A DNA stretch of 64,000 bases from Ectobacillus polymachus (GTDB lineage: Bacteria; Bacillota; Bacilli; Bacillales; Bacillaceae_G). The notes below the pieces were generated by a model. The model was given only the letters and a program-made list of their open reading frames with translations. It made no database searches and was not told the origin of the DNA. The stretch covers positions 558,001-622,000 of the forward strand of contig NZ_JBLREB010000002.1 of assembly GCF_048159605.1 (NCBI RefSeq), given 5' to 3'. Numbering within the stretch: the first letter of the stretch is position 1; every line of letters begins with the position of its first letter. Shown piece by piece: positions 42,326-51,583 of this stretch. The translations under genes and the position numbers were made by a program.

Positions 42326-43426
42326 ATGCGAGTGCGTCAATTTGTGCATACAATAGGTATGATTGTTTTATATATACTGCTTACATTTTATATAGGATGG
42401 AACGGATGGGCTTGGTTACATACAACGTTTTCCTTGCCATACTGGGCAGGATATCCGATTGTCCTGGCAGTTCTCTCTTGTTCCTTTTGGTTAGGACGAT
42501 TTGTACCTGTCTTTCGCGTTATTGGTTCGTATTGGTTCGCCATTTTACAATATGCAGTATTGCTATTACCAATCGCAGATGGAATTGTATTTTTCTTACG
42601 TTTGCTGTCTTTCTCAAAGGAGCAGGCTGTTTTTTGGTCAGGCATCGTAACGATTCTTGCATTTATTATTATTTTTGCCTATGGAACGTGGAATGCGTAT
42701 AGTCCGATTATTCGAACCTATGAGGTACATATTCCAAAGCAAGTAACGAACCGTACATCTTTACGAATTGCAATGGCTTCCGATATGCATTTTGGTCAAT
42801 TGTCGGGCATAGCTCATCTGAAACGATTGGTACAGCATGTAAATAAAATGAAACCAGACATCATTTTGTTACCTGGCGATATTATTGATGATCGTCCAAC
42901 GTATTTTATAAAAAGGAATATGGGACAAGTGATGAAACAGATGCATGCACCCCTTGGTATATATGGAGTTTTAGGCAATCATGAATACTATGGCGGGGAG
43001 ATTCCAGTGTTTTTACAAGAAATGAAGAACATTGGGGTACACATCTTACTCGATGAAGTTGTACGAATTGATGATAGCTTTTTACTTGTGGGTAGAAAAG
43101 ATAAAACAGACCGAAATCGCCAAAGCTTTGAAGAAATCATGCGTTCTCTAGATAAATCTCTCCCCATTATCGCTATGGATCATCAACCAGCTGAACTGAA
43201 GCAAGCACAAGCAGCAGGGGTGGATGTATTATTATCTGGACATACGCATAGAGGACAAATGGCGCCAAATCATCTAATCACACAAAGAGTCTTTGAATTA
43301 GACTGGGGCTTTCTCAAGCGGGACACCTTCCATGCCATTGTTTCATCTGGCTTTGGATTTTGGGGTCCACCTTTGCGGCTCGGCAGCAGATCCGAGATTA
43401 TTCAAATCGAGATAACGTTTAGATGA
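42326..43426 (+). CDS. Membrane-bound metallophosphoesterase
   Basis: 366 residues. The first ~130 hold four hydrophobic helices; the rest is a calcineurin-like phosphoesterase. Metal-binding motifs are in order: SDMHFGQ, LPGDIIDD, LGNHEYY, and SGHTHRGQ near the end. The architecture matches the YkuE/YaeI-type group, in which some members hydrolyse UDP-2,3-diacylglucosamine-like or other lipid-linked substrates; the substrate here is unknown. ATG 42326 has GGAGGG 9 bases upstream. The frame extends to GTG 42263 but without a ribosome site for that codon. Confidence 0.87.
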   Translation: MRVRQFVHTIGMIVLYILLTFYIGWNGWAWLHTTFSLPYWAGYPIVLAVLSCSFWLGRFVPVFRVIGSYWFAILQYAVLLLPIADGIVFFLRLLSFSKEQAVFWSGIVTILAFIIIFAYGTWNAYSPIIRTYEVHIPKQVTNRTSLRIAMASDMHFGQLSGIAHLKRLVQHVNKMKPDIILLPGDIIDDRPTYFIKRNMGQVMKQMHAPLGIYGVLGNHEYYGGEIPVFLQEMKNIGVHILLDEVVRIDDSFLLVGRKDKTDRNRQSFEEIMRSLDKSLPIIAMDHQPAELKQAQAAGVDVLLSGHTHRGQMAPNHLITQRVFELDWGFLKRDTFHAIVSSGFGFWGPPLRLGSRSEIIQIEITFR

Positions 43427-43598
43427 CCGGAAAAAGGAATTTTTTGTGATATAATGAAATATAATACCTTTTCCATTCATTATTGCTATAGAATGAAGAA
43501 TAGGGAGAAGTACTTTAGCCAGTCTCCTACGAAGAAATGCCTAAAAAAAATTCGTTCTAATCATTGCAGAAACCGTCTTATAGGAAAGGGTATCTTGA

Positions 43599-44402
43599 AT
43601 GCGTACAATCCATTATATAAGTAGTATGGTGATGGCTGCTTTCCTCGTATTGTTTAGCAGATCATTACCTCAGATTCCTACTATCCATTTACAACTACAT
43701 TTTCCTAAAATCGTAGATGCCAAGCAAGAAAAGCAAGATGTCAAACAAGAGATTAGCACTCCAACGCAAAGCCAGCCCGTTTTAAAGAATGAGCCGATTT
43801 CTATATCGAAGCGGGCATTCGTAGATACCGTTCCATTTATAAAGCAGCTTCCTGAGCTAGAACGTGGCTGTGAGGTAACGAGTCTTGCGATGTTGATTCA
43901 ATCCTCGGGAGTTTCAGTTGATAAAATGACATTAGCAAATGAAATTCCGAAAGTTCCGTTTCATCAAGGAAATCACTATGGGAATCCAAGTGAAGGATTT
44001 GTCGGGGATATTTATTCTCATACGAAAGCAGGGCTTGGTGTCTATCATGGTCCACTTTTCCAATTAGCAAAAAAATACTTACCGCGGCCAGCCATAGATT
44101 TAACAGGACAAGATATAAAAAAAATCTATAATATGCTTGATCAAGGAGTACCTGTACTGGTAATTACCAATACAACATTCTCACCGCTGAATGATAATCA
44201 ATTTGAAACATGGGATACGAGCTCTGGAACAATTAAAATTACATATTATGAGCATAGTGTTGTAATTGTAGGCTATGACGAACAGAATGTATACATAAAT
44301 GACCCGCTTGCGGATTCACCAAGAACGATTGTGCCTCGGCAAAGCTTTGAACAGGCATGGGTGCAAATGGGGAGCCAAGCAATAAGCTATGAGCCGATTT
44401 AG
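43599..44402 (+). CDS. C39-like cysteine peptidase family protein (first of two)
   Basis: 267 residues. An N-terminal hydrophobic segment (ISSMVMAAFLVLFSRSL) suggests export or anchoring; a Gln/Lys-rich linker follows. The C-terminal domain is of the Peptidase_C39_2 (YvpB-like) type, with a cysteine in ELERGCEVTSLAML (near 93), a histidine in EHSVVIVGYDEQ (near 223) and INDPLADSP after it. This family is probably a papain-like extracellular hydrolase; substrate unknown. The next gene is a tandem paralogue sharing long identical stretches. Confidence 0.87.
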   Translation: MRTIHYISSMVMAAFLVLFSRSLPQIPTIHLQLHFPKIVDAKQEKQDVKQEISTPTQSQPVLKNEPISISKRAFVDTVPFIKQLPELERGCEVTSLAMLIQSSGVSVDKMTLANEIPKVPFHQGNHYGNPSEGFVGDIYSHTKAGLGVYHGPLFQLAKKYLPRPAIDLTGQDIKKIYNMLDQGVPVLVITNTTFSPLNDNQFETWDTSSGTIKITYYEHSVVIVGYDEQNVYINDPLADSPRTIVPRQSFEQAWVQMGSQAISYEPI

Positions 44403-44404
44403 AA

Positions 44405-44441
44405 GAAGGAAACAATTGGAAGTCGATTGTTTCCTTCTTTT
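44405..44441 (+). terminator. Terminator between the two C39-like genes
   Basis: A 12-bp stem GAAGGAAACAAT / ATTGTTTCCTTC followed by T6. Confidence 0.88.
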
Positions 44442-44527
44442 TTGCATTTTTTAAGCAAAAATTAAGCTGATTATTTGAAAATATAGATGTAACAGAATAT
44501 CGTAATGATAAGGAAGTGACAGAAGCT

Positions 44528-45373
44528 ATGCGTTCTCATCGGTTCCTATATAGTATCGGATTCTTAATTATTCTGCTTATTTCAGCAGGCGTATATATAT
44601 ATCATGACTTATCTTTAAAAAAGATAGCTACCAATCAGGCACAAGCAGTAAGCCATCCAAAAGAAACGACAGCACCAGAGAATAAGGACGTGGTACAGGC
44701 ATCAGAGAATAAAGAAGGAGTACCAGCTACCGAGAATCAACCGGTCACGGAAATGAAGCAGTCTACGGTAACAGACGCCCAAACAAGCTCAATGGTGAGC
44801 AATGTTCCGTTTATTCAGCAATTGCCAGAACTTGAGCGCGGCTGCGAGGTGACGAGTCTAGCGATGCTTCTCCAATCAGCAGGTGTATCTGTAGATAAAA
44901 TGACGCTTGCCAAAGAGATTCCAACCGTTCCTTTTATGGATAATGATGATGTGCGCGGGAATCCTAATGATGGGTTTGTTGGAGATATATATTCTTTAGA
45001 TAACTCAGGCTATGGCGTCTATCATGGACCTATATTCCAATTGGCACAACAATATTTGCCATCACGTGCGGTTGATTTGACAGGAAAAGATGTGAAGGAA
45101 TTATATACGTATATAGACAAGGGAGCGCCAGTTTGGGTTATTACGAATAGTACCTTTGCGCCGCTAAGTGATGATGAATTTACCACTTGGAATACAAATG
45201 ATGGTGATGTCAAAATTACGTACAGTGAACATAGCGTTGTAATCGTAGGCTATGATGAACAATATGTATATATTAATGACCCTCTTGCAGACGGTCCCAA
45301 AACAGCGGTATCACGGCAAGCATTCGAACAGGCATGGGTACAAATGGGCAGTCAAGCAATTAGTTATACCTAA
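44528..45373 (+). CDS. C39-like cysteine peptidase family protein (second of two)
   Basis: 281 residues, closely similar to the preceding gene in the C-terminal domain (PELERGCEVTSLAML, VSVDKMTLA, EHSVVIVGYDEQ, INDPLAD). The N-terminus is an anchor-like helix (FLIILLISAGVYIYH) followed by a Glu/Asn/Thr-rich linker with a loose repeat (PENKDVVQASENKEG). ATG 44528 is preceded by AAGGAAGTGA, a 9-of-10 match to the anti-16S complement. A terminator separates it from copy one, so the two are expressed independently. The linkers differ far more than the catalytic domains. Confidence 0.87.
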   Translation: MRSHRFLYSIGFLIILLISAGVYIYHDLSLKKIATNQAQAVSHPKETTAPENKDVVQASENKEGVPATENQPVTEMKQSTVTDAQTSSMVSNVPFIQQLPELERGCEVTSLAMLLQSAGVSVDKMTLAKEIPTVPFMDNDDVRGNPNDGFVGDIYSLDNSGYGVYHGPIFQLAQQYLPSRAVDLTGKDVKELYTYIDKGAPVWVITNSTFAPLSDDEFTTWNTNDGDVKITYSEHSVVIVGYDEQYVYINDPLADGPKTAVSRQAFEQAWVQMGSQAISYT

Positions 45374-45729
45374 TCATTTCGATAAGATTATTAAGCAAAG
45401 TAATAACTTTTACTAATATAGGAATATCAAGTATGAAATAGTAGTAATTTGCATAGTTAAGCTAGAATTGATGATAACAGTTGATCCGTCTCATTCAAGC
45501 AATTACAAGGAAAATCAGTGGAGTGAAAATGAAAGAATGAAAGACTATCAGTCATGATAGTCTTTTTCTTGTGTGTCTAGGAATATTTTGTATAAAGATT
45601 ATATCTTTACATAGGAGTGATAGTATTGTAAAATAATTCATATGAATATTTTTATATTTTAAATTTTCTGTAAATTCTAAACTTTTTGCATAGTATGCAT
45701 CTTAACTATTTAATAAGGAGTTATGATAT
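45374..45729 (+). other. Intergenic gap before the permease gene
   Basis: A 356-base AT-rich stretch. It holds a terminator (45540-45570) and, just before that, GGAGTG followed by a three-codon frame (ATG AAA GAA TGA at 45530). I see no T-box or lysine riboswitch pattern and no further gene. Confidence 0.6.
45539..45570 (+). terminator. Terminator in the gap before the permease gene
   Basis: A perfect stem AAGACTATCA / TGATAGTCTT with GTCA loop and T5. Confidence 0.85.
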
Positions 45730-47112
45730 ATGAACTTGTTTCGGAAGAAATCAATTACCATGTTGCTGTCAGGTAAGGCAGAAACGCGTTTAAAGCAATC
45801 ACTTGGAGCGTTTGATTTAACGATGCTCGGGGTTGGTGCGGTAATTGGCACAGGTATTTTTGTTTTAACAGGAGTCGTAGCTGCAGAGCATGCTGGTCCT
45901 GCTATTATTCTTTCCTTTATCCTATCAGGATTAGCCTGTGTATTTGCTGCACTGTGTTATGCAGAATTTGCCTCTGTTGTCCCTGTATCTGGAAGCGCGT
46001 ATACGTATAGCTATGCTGTATTTGGCGAGCTGATCGCTTGGATTCTTGGATGGGATCTCGTATTGGAATACGGACTTGCCTGCTCGGTCGTAGCAAGTGG
46101 CTGGTCTGGATATTTTCAAGGGCTCCTTTCAGGCTTTGGCATTTCCATTCCGACTGCAATTAGCAATGCCTACAATCCTGCAAAGGGAACGTATGTAGAT
46201 GTTGTTGCTATTGTGATTATCTTAGTGTTAGCTTCAATTTTAACAATCGGAACGAAAGAATCAGCACGTTTAAATAATATTATGGTAATTATTAAGATTT
46301 CGGTTGTATTGTTGTTTATTGTAGTAGGGGCTAAATTTGTAAAGCCAGCAAACTGGACGCCGTTTATGCCATTCGGATTTTCTGGCGTTATTAATGGGGC
46401 AGCTACAGCCTTTCTTGCTTATATTGGTTTCGATGCGGTATCATCAGCAGCAGAAGAGGTTCGAAATCCGCAGCGGAATATGCCTATTGGTATTATCACT
46501 TCCTTACTCATTTGTACAGTGTTATATGTAGGTGTATCTGCTGTATTAACAGGGATGGTTCCTTATACGCTATTGGATGTGAAAAATCCTGTAGCGTTTG
46601 CTCTCCAATATGTTCATCAAGATTGGGCAGCTGGTCTCATCTCGCTTGGTGCAATTTTAGGGATTACTACCGTATTGTTTGTTATGATGTATGGACAAAC
46701 CCGTCTATTCTTTGCGATTAGCCGTGATGGACTTTTACCGAAGGGTTTATCTACTGTTCATCCGAAAACGAAAACGCCGACGAAGAGCATTTGGGTCACG
46801 GCAATTATGGCATCTATTTTCTCTGGACTTATTCCAATTGGACAACTTGCAGATTTAACGAATATCGGTACGTTGTTTGCTTTCATTGTCGTATCGATTG
46901 GTGTAATTGTTTTACGTAAAACAAATCCGGATTTAAAACGGGGATTTCGAGTTCCGTTCGTACCAATTATTCCTCTGTTAGCTGTTTTTTCTTGTGGCTA
47001 TTTAATGGTTCATTTATCCGTCATTACATGGATTGGATTTTTCATTTGGTTTGTGATAGGGATTATTTTCTACATGCTGTATGGATATAAGCATAGTAAA
47101 TTATCAAAATAA
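45730..47112 (+). CDS. APC-family amino-acid permease
   Basis: 460 residues, about 12 transmembrane helices. The first-helix signature GVGAVIGTGIFVLTG and the ALCYAEFASVVPVSGSAYTYSYAVFGE segment place it in the cationic-amino-acid-transporter branch of the APC superfamily (like B. subtilis YfnA). Substrate specificity cannot be read from sequence. AAGGAGTTA precedes the ATG. A GNAT gene follows closely. Confidence 0.9.
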   Translation: MNLFRKKSITMLLSGKAETRLKQSLGAFDLTMLGVGAVIGTGIFVLTGVVAAEHAGPAIILSFILSGLACVFAALCYAEFASVVPVSGSAYTYSYAVFGELIAWILGWDLVLEYGLACSVVASGWSGYFQGLLSGFGISIPTAISNAYNPAKGTYVDVVAIVIILVLASILTIGTKESARLNNIMVIIKISVVLLFIVVGAKFVKPANWTPFMPFGFSGVINGAATAFLAYIGFDAVSSAAEEVRNPQRNMPIGIITSLLICTVLYVGVSAVLTGMVPYTLLDVKNPVAFALQYVHQDWAAGLISLGAILGITTVLFVMMYGQTRLFFAISRDGLLPKGLSTVHPKTKTPTKSIWVTAIMASIFSGLIPIGQLADLTNIGTLFAFIVVSIGVIVLRKTNPDLKRGFRVPFVPIIPLLAVFSCGYLMVHLSVITWIGFFIWFVIGIIFYMLYGYKHSKLSK

Positions 47113-47178
47113 GCATCCGTTCTCTTGACGGAAAAATTAGGAAGTACTACCATGAATGAAAAAGATGGAGGGCTTCCT

Positions 47179-47739
47179 ATGAATCCGTTATTGATTGAGG
47201 TACCAACTGAATTGTATACAGAGCGGCTCTATATTCGCATGCCAAGGCCAGGAGATGGCAAAGCGGTGTATGAGGCGATTATGGAATCTATCGAGGATTT
47301 AAAACCATGGCTACCCTTTGCAAGCGAGGAACAAACGGATCAAAAAACAGAGGAAAATCTGCGTGAAGCCATTATTCAATATTGGAAGCGTGAAGATTTA
47401 CGACTTCTTGTCTTCTTGAAAGAAACAGGAGAGTTTGTGGCATCCTCGGGGCTGCATCGAATTGATTGGAGCGTACCGAAGTTTGAAATCGGGTATTGGA
47501 TTCGTTCGACTAAGAGCGGGCAAGGATATATCACAGAAGCGGTGGAAGGCATAAATCGTTTTGCGATGCAGGAGCTAGGAGCAAGACGTATAGAAATTCG
47601 CTGTGATTCAAACAACTTGAAGAGTCGTAGAGTTCCAGAACGCTTAGGATTTATATTGGAAGGTATATTAAAGAATGATATGGTCTCTATCGATGGAACG
47701 GGCTTGCGAGATACTTGTATCTATGCGAAAACGAGATAA
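47179..47739 (+). CDS. GNAT acetyltransferase (RimJ/RimL type)
   Basis: 186 residues from ATG 47179, chosen because GATGGAGGG lies 7 bases upstream. The frame runs back to 47125 with weaker sites. The N-terminal strand TERLYIRMPRPGDG, the AcCoA loop region in STKSGQGYITEAV, and SNNLKSRRVPERLGFILEG are family features; the usual Q/R-x-x-G-x-G/A becomes KSGQGY. This group acetylates ribosomal-protein N-termini or small molecules; the target is unknown. Confidence 0.85.
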   Translation: MNPLLIEVPTELYTERLYIRMPRPGDGKAVYEAIMESIEDLKPWLPFASEEQTDQKTEENLREAIIQYWKREDLRLLVFLKETGEFVASSGLHRIDWSVPKFEIGYWIRSTKSGQGYITEAVEGINRFAMQELGARRIEIRCDSNNLKSRRVPERLGFILEGILKNDMVSIDGTGLRDTCIYAKTR

Positions 47740-47760
47740 GATGAGTTATAGATTACTAAG

Positions 47761-47794
47761 ATTCCTGAAACAAATTGTTTCAGGAATTTTTTTG
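47761..47794 (+). terminator. Terminator after the GNAT gene
   Basis: A 13-bp perfect stem ATTCCTGAAACAA / TTGTTTCAGGAAT then T7. Confidence 0.9.
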
Positions 47795-47905
47795 AGGAGA
47801 TTTTTAAGTATAAAAATTAATTTTATATATAATTTTAATTATTTTACTTGATTATAGTTAGGGGTATAGATATTCTTAAGGTAATAATAAGAACGGAGGA
47901 TTACA

Positions 47906-48676
47906 ATGCTACAAAGAGAACGGCTTAAGCAGATTATGGGAATACTAAAAATCAAACCGGAAATTAGCATGGAAGATATTATTGATGTATTTCATGTTTC
48001 TCGTGATACAGCAAGACGAGATCTCGTAAAACTTGAGGAAACAGGAGCCATTGTTCGTATTAAAGGCGGAGCTATTCCTTCAAGTCACCCCCAACTTACT
48101 TCGTATTTACAGCGAGAGATATCAAGTAGGAAGGAGAGAATTGCAAAAGCAGCAAGCTTGTATATTCACGATGAAGATACGATTTTGCTTGATACGTCAA
48201 CTACGGTCGGATTAGTTGCACATCAGATTGGGGAACGGAGGGTGAAAGTCGTTACAAATTCTATCGATATCGTAACGGTGCTTAGTGATAATGAGAATGT
48301 GATACTTTATGCGCTTGGCGGTAAGTTTAATCCATTTCATCGGAACTTTATTGGGCCGCGCACAACGGAAGAACTTCGTTCATATCGTGTAAATACATTG
48401 TTTTTAGGTACTTGCGGGATAGGAATTCAAGGATTAACATCCCCAGATGAGGAGGAAGCCTACGTAAAAAAAGGCATGATTCAAGCAGCAAATCAGGTTA
48501 TTTTAGTAACGGACCATTCGAAATTTCAAAAAGAATTTTTACATAAGGTAGGCAGCTGGCAAGACATTGATGTTGTAATAACCGATGAGGCACCGCCAGA
48601 AGAATTACAAGCAAAGTTACAAGAATATCATATTACGCTTATCATTACAGATGAAACACAGGAGGAAACGAAATGA
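47906..48676 (+). CDS. DeoR-family transcriptional regulator
   Basis: 256 residues. N-terminal HTH MEDIIDVFHVSRDTARRDLVKL followed by EETGAIVRIKGGAI is the DeoR signature. The C-terminal sugar-phosphate sensor domain contains LDTSTTVGLVA, VVTNS and LGGKFNP. The downstream oxidoreductase begins inside its stop (ATGA), so the pair is translationally coupled. The effector is probably a phosphorylated sugar or inositol derivative (inference). Confidence 0.92.
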   Translation: MLQRERLKQIMGILKIKPEISMEDIIDVFHVSRDTARRDLVKLEETGAIVRIKGGAIPSSHPQLTSYLQREISSRKERIAKAASLYIHDEDTILLDTSTTVGLVAHQIGERRVKVVTNSIDIVTVLSDNENVILYALGGKFNPFHRNFIGPRTTEELRSYRVNTLFLGTCGIGIQGLTSPDEEEAYVKKGMIQAANQVILVTDHSKFQKEFLHKVGSWQDIDVVITDEAPPEELQAKLQEYHITLIITDETQEETK

Positions 48677-49719
48677 ATGCAATTAAAGTTGGTCTAGTCG
48701 GATATGGGTTTTCAGGTGCTACCTTTCATGCGCCCTTTTTACGCGTGTTAGATGAATTTGAGCTAGTAAAAGTGATGTCAAGCGATGCGGAGAGGGTTAG
48801 CCGTGATATAGAAAAGGTTGAGGTTGTTTCTACAATAGATGAGATCCTGCACGATGATTCAATCGAACTAGTTGTTATAACAACGCCTAATGTGCTTCAC
48901 TACGAAATGGCAAAACAAAGTATTATGCACGGCAAGCACGTGATTATAGAAAAGCCGATGGTTATTGATCCTAAAGAGGCCGAAGATCTGATTACATTAG
49001 CAAACGAACAGGGTGTTATGGTTAGCGTATATCAAAATAGACGCTGGGATCATGATTTTCTAACGATAAAAAAATTGATGAAAGAAGGTACATTAGGAGA
49101 GATTACGACTTACGAAGCTCATTTCGATCGCTTTCGTCCGAATGTACGGGATCGCTGGAGAGAAAGAGCAGAACGAGGATCCGGCATGTTATATGATCTA
49201 GGCGCTCATTTAATTGACCAAGCCTTGCATTTGTTTGGCATGCCGCAGTTTGTGATGGCAGACGTATTTGCCCAGCGTAAAGGCGGACTTACTGATGATT
49301 ATTTCCATATTATTATGGGCTATGAGACCTTGCGTGTTTTGCTTCATTCTGGTTCAATTGTAATGGGCCAAGGACCAAAATTTCTAGTACATGGAAGCAA
49401 AGGAAGCTTTATTAAGTACGGATTAGATGGTCAAGAAAGCAAACTGAAGGCTGGAGAAAATCCAACAAAAAAGGACTTCGGTAATGATGATCCAGAGATG
49501 TATGGACGCCTTATAACGGAAGAGGACGGGACAGAAACCCTGCAACAAATTGAAACGGTACCTGGCAATTATGCCGCCTACTACAGAGGAATTTTTGAGC
49601 ATATTCGTTTTGGAAAGCCCAATCCCGTTACGCCAGAGGAAGGCTTACAAACGATTCGTATCATTCATGCAGCTATGCAAAGCAGTAAGGAACGCCGTGC
49701 TATCCAGTTACAAAACTAA
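48673..49719 (+). CDS. Gfo/Idh/MocA-family oxidoreductase (scyllo-inositol dehydrogenase-like)
   Basis: 348 residues. The N-terminal NAD(P) motif GLVGYGFSGATFHAP, the catalytic-lysine motif EKPM and LYDLGAHLIDQALHLFG are typical. The length and these motifs resemble B. subtilis IolW/YvaA, an NADPH-dependent scyllo-inositol dehydrogenase. The DeoR partner in the same operon supports a sugar or inositol role, but the substrate is unproven. Confidence 0.87.
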   Translation: MNAIKVGLVGYGFSGATFHAPFLRVLDEFELVKVMSSDAERVSRDIEKVEVVSTIDEILHDDSIELVVITTPNVLHYEMAKQSIMHGKHVIIEKPMVIDPKEAEDLITLANEQGVMVSVYQNRRWDHDFLTIKKLMKEGTLGEITTYEAHFDRFRPNVRDRWRERAERGSGMLYDLGAHLIDQALHLFGMPQFVMADVFAQRKGGLTDDYFHIIMGYETLRVLLHSGSIVMGQGPKFLVHGSKGSFIKYGLDGQESKLKAGENPTKKDFGNDDPEMYGRLITEEDGTETLQQIETVPGNYAAYYRGIFEHIRFGKPNPVTPEEGLQTIRIIHAAMQSSKERRAIQLQN

Positions 49720-49872
49720 GCTTTGGGCGGATAACTCAAAGTTAGTTTCACTTTATCTTTCTTCTTTGCAATCTGTTTGTCATGAACTAGTCATATAGAT
49801 TTCATGAAAAGTTCATAAGAATTTGATACAGTATAAGTAGTATCAGAAAATAGAAGAAAAGGTGATACATGT

Positions 49873-50559
49873 ATGCGTCAAATGATTCAAGAACAAATTG
49901 CAGAATGGAAGAATTTTTTATTTATATATAAATTCGCATTAGATGAAATAGATACAAAGTTAACCATACTAAATGAAGAATTTCAATTTGTACATCAGCA
50001 TAATCCAATTGAACATATTAAATCGAGAATTAAGAGCCCTGAAAGCATCGTCAACAAACTGGAACGCAAAGAGCTAGAGATAACAGTAGCGAATGCAAAA
50101 GAACATATTCATGATATTGCTGGTGTTCGTGTTACGTGTTCCTTCGTTTCGGATATCTATGAAATTTTTGAAATTATTCAGAGCCAGGATGATATCAATA
50201 TTTTACGGGTGAAGGATTATATTCAGCATCCAAAGCCAAATGGCTATCAAAGCTTGCATCTTATTGTGGAAATACCAGTGTTTCTTTCAACACGAACGGA
50301 GCATGTGAAGGTGGAAATTCAAATTCGAACGGTAGCGATGGATTTCTGGGCAAGCCTAGAGCATAAAATTTATTACAAGTTTGATAAGACGGTTCCGGAG
50401 CGGCTGACCAATCAATTAAAAGAAACTGCGGAAATGATTCAATATTTAGATGCAAAGATGAAACGAATTAAAGATGAAATGGAACAAATAAAGGGTAAAG
50501 AGGAGCAGGATTCTCCTAGTCAGCAACTAATCGGAAGATCTATCTTAAACCTCATGTAA
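49873..50559 (+). CDS. sasA: Small alarmone synthetase (RelP/SasA type)
   Basis: A 228-residue synthetase-only (p)ppGpp enzyme without hydrolase or regulatory domains. RelA/SpoT synthetase motifs include KSRIKSPESIVNKLERK, HDIAGVRVTCSF, HPKPNGYQSLHL and EIQIRTVAMDFWASLEHKIYYK. It matches B. subtilis SasA (YwaC) more closely than SasB (YjbM), notably WKNFLFIYKFALDEIDTK near the start. In B. subtilis this gene responds to envelope stress, but I see no clear ECF-sigma promoter here. A bidirectional terminator follows. Confidence 0.93.
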   Translation: MRQMIQEQIAEWKNFLFIYKFALDEIDTKLTILNEEFQFVHQHNPIEHIKSRIKSPESIVNKLERKELEITVANAKEHIHDIAGVRVTCSFVSDIYEIFEIIQSQDDINILRVKDYIQHPKPNGYQSLHLIVEIPVFLSTRTEHVKVEIQIRTVAMDFWASLEHKIYYKFDKTVPERLTNQLKETAEMIQYLDAKMKRIKDEMEQIKGKEEQDSPSQQLIGRSILNLM

Positions 50560-50560
50560 C

Positions 50561-50597
50561 AAAACGAGCATCGGAATAATCCGATGCTCGTTTTTTA
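50561..50597. terminator. Bidirectional terminator between sasA and the hydrolase
   Basis: A 14-bp perfect stem AAAACGAGCATCGG / CCGATGCTCGTTTT between convergent genes. Confidence 0.92.
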
Positions 50598-51380
50598 GAT
50601 GGTTGATGTGTTAAGTTTGCGCCCGCAAGAATTCAGAAGGCTTCCTTTCCCTTCGATGAATTGCCTGCAGTAGCTTACAATGAGGTCCTTATCAAAATCC
50701 ATTGATGCAACATGGTAGGAATTCATTAGAGGAATAGATTTTTTTTCGGTAGAGCCAATCGTATCATAGACTTGATGTGCAGATGAGGCAGGGACGACAT
50801 GATCTTCTACCGAATGAAGCAGTAAGACAGGACAGAGAACGGATGATAGGCTTGTTTTTGCATCCTGTATAAAGCGAAGGAGCTGTCTAATAGATGACAC
50901 AGGAACTGTATCGTAAACAATCTCATGCACAGAAGAGTCTTTCGTGTCTGGAAGTGATTCATCAATATATTTTGGTGAGCTTGTAGATTCATAGGCTTCA
51001 TAGCACGGAACCGAGAATGCAGCATTAATGGTAATTACGCCAGCAAATCTATAAGAACTGGCGAGCGTGAGGGCGAGTGTGCCGCCCATAGATTGTCCGA
51101 CAATGTAAATGTACTTACAATGCTTTGCAAGGCGTTCATACCCTTCCTTAAGGCTTTGCATCCAATCCTCGTAGCAGCATCGCTCCAAATCCTTGTAATG
51201 CGTACCATGTCCCGCCAACCTAACTCCTAAAACAGTATATCCACTTTCTGCAAGCCTTTCTCCAACGTATCGCATGCTTTGTGGTGTGCCATTAAATCCG
51301 TGCGAAACTAAAATACCAATGTCATTGCCTGCAAAGAAAAATGGTTCTGCTCCTGATAGTATCGAATATGAGTTTTTCAT
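50595..51380 (-). CDS. Alpha/beta hydrolase under SAM-I riboswitch control
   Basis: 261 residues from ATG 51380, chosen because AAGGAGGA lies 8 bases upstream. The oxyanion-hole segment VSHGFNGTPQS, nucleophile VGQSMGGTLAL (near 100), acid in HSVEDHVVP and histidine in NSYHVASMD make a complete serine-hydrolase triad of the carboxylesterase/monoacylglycerol-lipase type. The leader contains a SAM-I aptamer and terminator, so transcription should rise when S-adenosylmethionine is low. That points to a methionine/sulfur-related substrate, but none is evident. Confidence 0.85.
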   Translation of the reverse strand: MKNSYSILSGAEPFFFAGNDIGILVSHGFNGTPQSMRYVGERLAESGYTVLGVRLAGHGTHYKDLERCCYEDWMQSLKEGYERLAKHCKYIYIVGQSMGGTLALTLASSYRFAGVITINAAFSVPCYEAYESTSSPKYIDESLPDTKDSSVHEIVYDTVPVSSIRQLLRFIQDAKTSLSSVLCPVLLLHSVEDHVVPASSAHQVYDTIGSTEKKSIPLMNSYHVASMDFDKDLIVSYCRQFIEGKGSLLNSCGRKLNTSTI

Positions 51381-51399
51381 ATGCATATCCTCCTTATTA

Positions 51400-51443
51400 A
51401 CAAAATAAAAAACTCTCTCTGCTTTTGGTTGCAAAAAGAGTTT
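51400..51443 (-). terminator. Attenuator terminator of the SAM-I riboswitch
   Basis: On the minus strand AAACTCTTTTTGC pairs with GCAGAGAGAGTTT (two G-U or mismatched positions) and is followed by a T-run, 20 bases upstream of the ribosome site. It lies right after the aptamer. Confidence 0.8.
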
Positions 51444-51451
51444 CCTCCATT

Positions 51452-51550
51452 TTTATCAACCAAAGCAGTTGCTTTGCTGGTAGGAGCACCTTTCCTAAAG
51501 GAGGTTGCTGTGAAGTCATAGAGCCAGATCTCTCGTTCACTCTTGATAAA
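51452..51550 (-). ncRNA. SAM-I riboswitch (S-box) aptamer
   Basis: Read on the minus strand: P1 5' strand TTTATCAA pairs perfectly with the 3' strand TTGATAAA. In between come AGAGTGAACGAGAGATCTGG, the block TGACTTCACAGCAACC (S-box TGAAGCCnCGGCAACC, diverged), AAAGGTGCTCCTACCAGC (S-box AAGGTGCxAAxTCCxGC) and a P4 helix GCAAAGCAACTGCTTTG. The order, spacing and P1 closure are characteristic. A terminator follows within 10 bases. Confidence 0.9.
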
Positions 51551-51583
51551 ATTACAAATATTCATATTGGTATAGTTGGTTTT

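Noticed and set aside
45374..45729. T-box or amino-acid riboswitch upstream of the permease
   Set aside because: No GGGTGGNACCGCG-type or lysine aptamer core is visible; only an ordinary terminator.
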